Below, in pieces: positions 58,501 to 64,000 of a DNA stretch of 64,000 nucleotides (its first letter is position 1; each line of letters begins with the position of its first letter). Position numbers and translations under genes: made by a program. The notes under the pieces are model-generated. The model did not search any database, had not been told where the DNA came from, and worked only from the letters and a program-made list of their open reading frames with translations. The stretch comes from Sarcocystis neurona (Eukaryota > Apicomplexa > Conoidasida > Eucoccidiorida > Sarcocystidae): the NCBI GenBank assembly GCA_000727475.1, contig KL647315.1, positions 7,528 to 71,527 on the forward strand. Direction: 5' to 3'.

Positions 58501-61500
58501 TTTGTAGAGAGGAATCCGGTGTGTTTTTTTCCGCTTGCTGACGTGCACATTCACGTCTGTTCTTTGGCGGACACGTCCTGTGAGTAGTAGACGCCTAGGC
58601 GAGGAGCTGTCCTCTCCTTCCCCGTACTACCCTCTGTACGTAGGTGGGTGGGTTCACGTGCGCGCAGGCAACCAGCACTACGCGCGGGTGGGTGGCGTGC
58701 GGACGCGCGAAATGAATTTGTTGGAGATTCAGTTCCTGGCGATGATCAATTATAATTTGTTTGTCTCCCCTGGGGAGTACGAGCAGTACAGAAGAAATGT
58801 TATGGCCGCAGTTCAGTACGCGAGACACCTCGCCGCGCCGGCTGCGCTGCTCACTCGGAGCAGCTCTCTTGAAGGCCGTGGCGACAACGCGGGGGGCGGA
58901 CGAGACGGAGACGGCGGAGACGGTGGCGGCGGAGGGGGGGGAGCGGCGGCCGGAGACGGCGGAGGCGCTGCAGCAGGTGGAGGTGGAGGAGGAGGAAGAC
59001 AGCAGCTGTACCATAACAGCTACCACCACCGCTCTTCTTCGTCGGCTGCGGGCGCAGTGCAGCAGCAGCAGCAACAGCAGCAGCAGCACCAGCGTCAGCA
59101 CGCCACTGGCCTCGGCTCCTCCAGCGGCAGCAGCGGCAACAGCAGCAGCAGCAGCGGAAGCAGCAGCAGCGGGAGCAGCAGCAGCGGGAGCAGCAGCAGC
59201 CGGAGCAGCAGCGGCGGCAGCAGCAGCGGCAGCGGCGGGGGCTTTGCTCGACAGCTGCCGTGGGCGCCGCAGCTGCAACAGACGTCGCGCCACGTTGCGG
59301 AGACGCAGCCGCAGGCGCCGCCGCGAGCACTGCCGCAGCAGCGGCAACAACACGAAGACCCGCAGCCAGGCTTGCTTCGCCACCAGCAGGGCTGGGAAGC
59401 AGCCCTGGTACAACAGCAACAACGGCGGGCGCAAGGAGGAGGACAGCACTTGCAGCAGGAGGAGCAGCAGCTGGAGAAGCGCCTGCAACAGCACCAGCAG
59501 TCTTTTTTCCCGTGCTGCAGTGCTCGACAGGCGATGGCTGCCTACTGCAGCCACCACCACGCCCAGCCCTCCTATGCGAGGGCTGATGCATTCCTCAGCC
59601 AGCAGGCGCTGCGGGCAGCAGCAGTACCCGCAGCGGCAGCAGCAGTACCCGCAGCGGCAGCAGCAGCAGCTTTGCATCTCGGGAGGGCTGCTGGGCCAGC
59701 CGAAGTGGAGGAGCTTCGGCAGCAGCAGCAGTCTGCGGCCGTGGCGCATCAGCGCAAGCGCGTGCAGCAGCAGCTGCAGCAGCTGCAAGGAGGAGTGCCG
59801 TGCGGAGACGGTGACGGTGAGGCTGACCGACAAGACTTCCCCGCTGTGACGCAGCAACTGCTGTTGCTGCGAGAGAAGCGGGCAGTGCTGGGAATGACGC
59901 AGCCTCTGCAGCAGCAGCAGCCTTCTGCCCGCGCTGCGCTGATGCAGCAGCACCACGTCGCTGCTGCGCAGGGGGCAGCAGCAGCACGCGCAGGAGGTGC
60001 AGCAGCGGCAGACACTGGACAGGCTGAAGCAGCAGCGGGAGGCGCAGCAGCAGCAGCCTCCAGAGGAGGTGGTGGGGGAGCAGCAGCAGCGACAGCGCTA
60101 GCCCTGGGAGCTGGAGAAGACGGCACACTCGAGCAGGAAGAGCTGCTGCAACACAGGCGAACAGGTGCTTCAGCAGCAAGAGGCGGGGAAAGCAGTGGGC
60201 TGATGGGGCAACAGATGTTTGCCGCGCCTGCTTCTGTCACCGTTGCTTCTTCTTCCTCTCCCTTCGTCAGCTGCAGCAGCCGCATGACAACATGGCATCC
60301 GGAGGGGGGCGCGGCGGTCTGCGTCGCCGCCGCAGCAGCAACGATGGACGAAGAGGGAGAGAAGAGACGCGGAAGTCGTAGCAGCGGCGGCAGCATCATC
60401 GAAGAGGAAGTGGCGTCTCGTCTCGCCAGAAGCGGCAGCCTGGGAGACGGCGTTCCGTCCCTGCATTTCGCCAGCAGCTCGACTGCAGCTTCTTCGTCGG
60501 CGTCTCTCGACGCTCCTGACACCGGATGCAGCGCAGCGAGTTGTGTTAAGGGAAGCTGCGCAGCAGCGCTTCGTCAGCTAGAGAAAGGTCCCCTGGCTGC
60601 TGCTACTGCTGCCTTTTCTCGGCAGTTTTCTGCTGCTGCGGAGCTCAAGGCCGTGGCCGCCGCGGACAGCCTTGCCGGTGCTGCTGCTACGGCCGACTTG
60701 CTTGCAGTCCAGGGGCAACACGAGAAGACGCTGCAAGAGCAGCAGCAGCGGCAGCAGTCCGACGGGCTCGAGGAGCAGATGCTGGAGCAGCAGTGCCCGC
60801 GCCAGGAGGAGGTGGAGGAGGAATTGTTGTTGCAGCAGCAGCAACAGCGAGCCGTGCTGCGGTCTGCGGGAGAGTGCTCGAGTCCTGCTGGGACGGGTTC
60901 TGGCAGCTTCCAGTCAGCAGAAGAACTCTGCGTTGCTACTGGCTTCTTTGCCGCCGGCCCGGCGGCTACTGCTGACGTTTCTGTGGCCGATGCTGCTGTT
61001 GCTTTTCCTCCTGCTGTTCCGCGTCCTCCTCTTCCTCTGTCTGTTCCTGCGACAGCAACAGCCGAGGATATGGACGCGGGCAGCGACGTGCTCGTGAGCT
61101 GCAGCCCGCAGCAGCCCGTCGACTCAGCAGCGACAGGGAAGGCAGCCGGATGCGTCATACAGGCGACAGCAGTAGCAGCAGGTCAAGCGCTCATGGGGAA
61201 GGTGGGGACCGGAAGTTACTTCTCTATTTCTCACGGTGCTGCTGCGGCAGACACTACACTGCTGGCGTTTCAGCAGGAAACAGAAGAGAGAAGAAGAAGG
61301 ACATTTCCTAGCAATCACGTTGAGATGTTGCTGAAGGCTGTCCCACCACCTGCTGCTGCTGCGACCCTCGAAAAAGAAGAAGAATCGCTGGAAGCGGAGA
61401 GCGAAGTGTTCGACTGCTCTCCGGCGGCCACTTCTGCTGCTGCTGCTTCTTCTTCTGAGGGATGTCACGCTCGTCAGCGCTGCTGCTTCCCGAAGCGATA

Positions 61501-62754
61501 CTGCTGCTTCGAAGAGGCTGCTGCGGCGTCCCTGCCTCACGCCGGTTGTAGAAGAGGAGCAGCAGGGCTTTTCCGCTTGAAGGAGGAGGAGGACGAGGAG
61601 GAGGAAGAAGCAGCAGAAGCGGACCGGGCAGTCCGCTGGAGTAGTGCGAGCTGCGGCGGAGGAAGTGGCGGCAAAAAATGCAAAGAAGCAGCAGCGGTGA
61701 CGACAGCAGCGTCGTTCAGGAGGGAACTTGAGGGGAGCAGCATCAGCAGCAGCAATCACGGCGGTGTAGAAGCGGCGGCAGTAACCCCGCCGCCGCCTTC
61801 TTCGGCAGGCGACGCGGCGGCTGCTCTTGCTGCTGCGAGTCGTCTTTCCGCAGCAATCGCAGGGGCAGCAGAAGCAGCCGGGACCCCCCCCACGGCAACG
61901 ACGACAGCAGCCACGCCTCCGCCCTGCTGCGATACCGAACACGCCGTAGCAACAGGCAACAGCAGGAGCAGCAAAGTCTGGTGCTGCTGCTGCTGCGCCG
62001 CCGCTGCTGACGCAGGCGCTCCCGAGAGCGCGGCAGCCAAGAAAGTCTTGGCCGCTGCATTTGCTGCTACCAGCAGCGCGGCGGCCATGTCTGCGCCCGG
62101 CAGCACCGGTGCTTCTCAGTCCACCATCTCGTGCGTCACGCCGTCTCACTCTGAGCAGTCCTCCTCTGACGTATCGATGGACGAAGAATTTGCTGCCGCG
62201 GCTGCGACGACGACGACGATTCCTTCGTCTTCTGCCTCTGCTGCTGCTGCTTCTTCTGCCGGCGCATCTGCCGCCGCTGCTGCTGTTTCTTCTTCTTCGG
62301 CTGGCGCCGCCCTCCGGTTCTTCGCTGGCCCACCACTGCAGCAGCCCGCTGCAGCATCTACGAGGACCACCCGTGCGGTCCTCTCGCCTCTTCCTCCGCC
62401 TTCTTCCTCCTCCTTCTCTTCCTTCTCCGCTTCCCTCGACCCGGCCACTGGGGAGCCCTGGCGTAAGTTCGCTACCTCAGGTAGACAGCAAGCATCGCCG
62501 ATACTTGAACGCACGCACAAACTACATTCATACATATACATATACGTACATATGTGTATGTGTATATATTCATTCGCCTCTTTCCATACACATATATATG
62601 TATGAATCAACGTAGAGAAAGTAGTGAAAAAGACCAGTGTAGATACTGATACGCTTCTACCCGGTTGGCAGGGACGATTTTCTGTCGACAGGAAGACGTT
62701 ACCTCTTTGCCTATGGGGGCGAAGAGAAACCTTCATCACATCGACAATATATGA
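55524..62754 (+). CDS. Pho80-like (P/U-type) cyclin with very long low-complexity C-terminal extension
   Basis: Model: join(55524..56097, 57575..57814, 58668..62462, 62672..62754), 1,563 residues, all junctions phase 1 and closing in frame. P/U-type cyclins bind and activate a CDK; in Toxoplasma a Pho80-like cyclin partners Crk2 in G1, so a cell-cycle role here is inference. The cyclin box spans about residues 175-326: FVPSLAVVLQHLVTIS at the end of exon 1; EVTSFHAVKEPEISIHDYLE, GCSNECFVLSLVYIDRIL and NIHRLIITSVMLAAKFFDDI in exon 2; HYARVGGVRTREMNLLEIQF and FLAMINYNLFVSP in exon 3. Exon 2 donor TACA/GTAAGT, exon 3 acceptor CGCGCAG. The first 174 residues and about residues 327-1535 are Ala, Ser, Gln, Gly and Cys-rich from CAG-class codons. 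The last exon (WRTIFCRQEDVTSLP) follows a GGC/GTAAGT donor and a GGTTGGCAG acceptor. Start: tandem in-frame ATGs at 55524/55527; a later Met or an upstream exon is possible. The cyclin family call is near certain; the ends are less so. Confidence 0.88.
56430..57050. repeat. TA/TG/TAC microsatellites and (CT)n in cyclin intron 1
   Basis: Nearly continuous TATATACATATG-type repeat, with (CT)n at about 56870-56888 and (TA)n at 56890-56911. A phrase GGGGAACAGAGCGACAGCTGTA at 56487 and a close copy GGGGAACGGAGCAACAGCTGTA at about 56611 indicate a duplicated unit of about 124 bases. Confidence 0.8.
57403..57572 (+). promoter_or_regulatory. AG-free (CTG)n/pyrimidine tract before the cyclin exon 2 acceptor
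   Basis: For 170 bases there is no AG dinucleotide, then the acceptor CAG at 57572-57574. The tract is made of CTG repeats, CTT and T runs. In spliceosomal introns such an AG-exclusion zone lies between branch point and acceptor. A (CAG)n tract in this place would offer an acceptor-like CAG in every unit. The splicing role is inference. Confidence 0.5.
57815..58667 (+). other. Cyclin intron 2, with long pyrimidine-rich stretch
   Basis: GT-AG intron of 853 bases splitting the cyclin box between the FDDIYY and the HYARVGGV strands of the motif, phase 1. From about 57850 to 58110 the sequence is TC-rich (TTCCTCTTTCG, a (CT)n run at 58046-58063) with almost no AG. A (TA)n run lies at 58489-58502. 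Confidence 0.85.
62463..62671 (+). other. Cyclin intron 3
   Basis: 209 bases, GTAAGT donor and TTGGCAG acceptor, phase 1. It contains a TACATATACATATACG microsatellite. Without this intron the frame reads through the microsatellite to a stop at 62605; splicing gives a clean 27-residue final exon instead. The next best alternative is that exon 3 ends at 62605. Confidence 0.5.
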
Positions 62755-62779
62755 TTTTACATCAATATATGTGTGTCTA

Positions 62780-63120
62780 TAGAGGTGTATACAGCCACAA
62801 GTATATACGTATTCATGGATGTGTGTGTATGTATATGTATATGCGCATGTGTGTAAATGTATATATATGCGTGTGTATATACTTATGTATCTGTGTGTAT
62901 GTGTGCATTCACGTATGTAGGTACATATATATATATACATATATATGTAAACGTGTATACATCGCCTATGTCTGTACATAGGTGTATATGTATGTGGTGC
63001 GTATATATAGAGAGATGCATATATATATATATATATATATGTATCTGGGTGTGTAGATGTATGTGTATACGTATGTGTATATGTTCGTGTGTATGTGTGT
63101 GTACACACACACACACATAC
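62780..63120. repeat. TA/TG microsatellite block 3' of the cyclin gene
   Basis: Dense TATGTATATG-type repeat with (TA)n at 62925-62948 and 63017-63042 and (AC)n at about 63100-63116. It lies in the 3' untranslated region or beyond. Confidence 0.9.
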
Positions 63121-63384
63121 AGGCTGTGTACGTAGTAGACCCAGTTAATAGGGCCGGTAAGATGTCAGGCGAGGTGAGGGGCATTTTCTGCCAAAAACGT
63201 GGGACAACCGCCACGCTCTCCGCAGTGTCTGTTACTAGCAGCAGGGAGATGTGTCTGTAGCAATCCCAGAAAAAGACTTCCTCGCTATGTGCCTGCTGCA
63301 GGGAAAGGCAAGTGTGTCGTGGGTCAAGAGAGATTTCGTCTTCGCAGGCAGCAGCCAGATGGAGCGGGGAAACACGTGGAACTT

Positions 63385-63487
63385 CCACTGCTTCGCATGC
63401 AACCCGCACTGCTTCGCATGCAACCCGCACTGCTTCGCATGCAACCAGCACTGCTTCGCATGCAACCCGCACTGCTTCGCATGCCCC
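63385..63487 (+). repeat. 21-bp minisatellite containing GCATGC, about five copies
   Basis: The unit CACTGCTTCGCATGCAACCCG is repeated nearly perfectly from 63388, with one copy ending CCAG. It translates in one plus frame as HCFACNP heptapeptides, and frames on both strands stay open because 21 is a multiple of three. Each unit holds the palindrome GCATGC. No flanking protein is recognised, so whether it is coding is open. Confidence 0.9.
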
Positions 63488-63617
63488 TGTCCCGAGCAGT
63501 TCCAGCCTGCTGTGTCAACGCGACGCCGGTAGAAGCACAGGCAGTCTACGCTAGCATTTCCTATACCTCGTCCTGTGCAGAACGTTTGTCATCTAGTATT
63601 TCAGCGAGTCCTCCTCG

Positions 63618-63830
63618 CTCTTCCTCTCCCTGCGTAAATATATATATATGTCCATATATGTATATCTACATAGCATAAGAAGTCGTGTTCAGTCTTCCTC
63701 TCCCTGCGTAAATATACACATATATATATATAGTCGCATATGTCCATATATGTATATATACGTACGATAAGAAGTCGTGTTCACTCTTCCTCTCCCTATG
63801 TATATATATGTATCTGTATGTGTTACAAGG
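63618..63830 (+). repeat. Tandem repeat of about 75-90 bp with microsatellite cores
   Basis: The phrase TCTTCCTCTCCCTGCGTAAATA starts at about 63619 and 63693, and TCTTCCTCTCCCTATGTATATA at 63785. Each is followed by TA repeats and AAGAAGTCGTGTTCA. Copy length varies with the internal microsatellite. Confidence 0.85.
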
Positions 63831-64000
63831 ATATTACACGTCCTTTTTCTCTGCATGTAAGTGTGAGTATCTGTGTCTGTATACTTGTATACATCCATGT
63901 GTGTATATTTGTGTAAATGGACACACATTTACATACGGAAAATACCTACACACGTGTGTACACAAGCACGTCTACGTAAGTGATGCATGCGCGAAGGTTT

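Noticed and set aside
58595..62149. Minus-strand frames of 453, 257 and 341 codons and extra plus frames opposite the cyclin tail
   Set aside because: The cyclin exon 3 frame is fixed by the cyclin box and by splice phases; the others are repeat shadows.
1..64000. tRNA, rRNA, telomeric AGGGTTT arrays, reverse transcriptase or transposase genes
   Set aside because: No A/B-box cloverleaf candidates, no rRNA-like stretches, no telomere-like arrays and no recognisable polymerase or integrase motifs were seen by eye. A tRNAscan or HMM run would be decisive.

Overview
This window is nuclear DNA of a coccidian apicomplexan, most likely Eimeria or a close eimeriid such as Cyclospora. The call rests on four things seen in the sequence: very long (CAG)n/(CTG)n tracts that translate as runs of Gln, Ala, Ser, Leu or Cys depending on frame; AT-rich dinucleotide microsatellites built from TATATA, TATGTATA and TATACATA; genes broken into short exons with conventional splice sites; and repeat-rich blocks alternating with a repeat-poor one. 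I saw no telomere-like AGGGTTT arrays, rRNA, tRNA or recognisable transposon. The species is inference.

Three gene models are supported by exon-to-exon reading-frame agreement. (1) 55524-62754 (+) is a Pho80-like (P/U-type) cyclin. Its cyclin box is split over three exons and followed by about 1,200 residues of Gln/Ala/Ser/Gly-rich sequence; the model closes in frame at 1,563 residues and its first intron appears to be GC-AG. (2) 24278-31787 (-) is the C-terminal part, seven exons, of a protein with two C2-like domains separated by an EF-hand-like stretch and a coiled coil. (3) 21896-22823 (-) is three exons of an unrecognised multi-pass membrane protein. A fourth, weaker call is the low-complexity Ser/Glu/Arg/Gln-rich protein at about 2568-4841 (+).

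Layout: 0-2.1 kb AT microsatellites; 2.1-6.5 kb triplet-rich, holding the RS/E/Q protein; 6.5-20 kb mixed microsatellites and weak coding-like segments; 20-32 kb the C2 and membrane-protein genes on the minus strand, with microsatellites and triplet tracts in their introns; 32-40 kb a repeat-poor island with a few weak exons on both strands; 40-44 kb transitional, with short tandem duplications; 44-55.5 kb a dense triplet-repeat block that changes strand polarity several times and whose genes cannot be resolved by eye; 55.5-62.8 kb the cyclin gene; 62.5-64 kb microsatellites and two tandem repeats.

Two signals stand out beyond the genes. A palindrome, GGTGTACGTACACC, recurs exactly or nearly so in at least four separated places. 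Triplet repeats also show an orientation bias: transcripts read CAG in exons but CTG in the introns I could place. Most of the many other open frames are by-products of stop-free triplet or microsatellite DNA and were left out.
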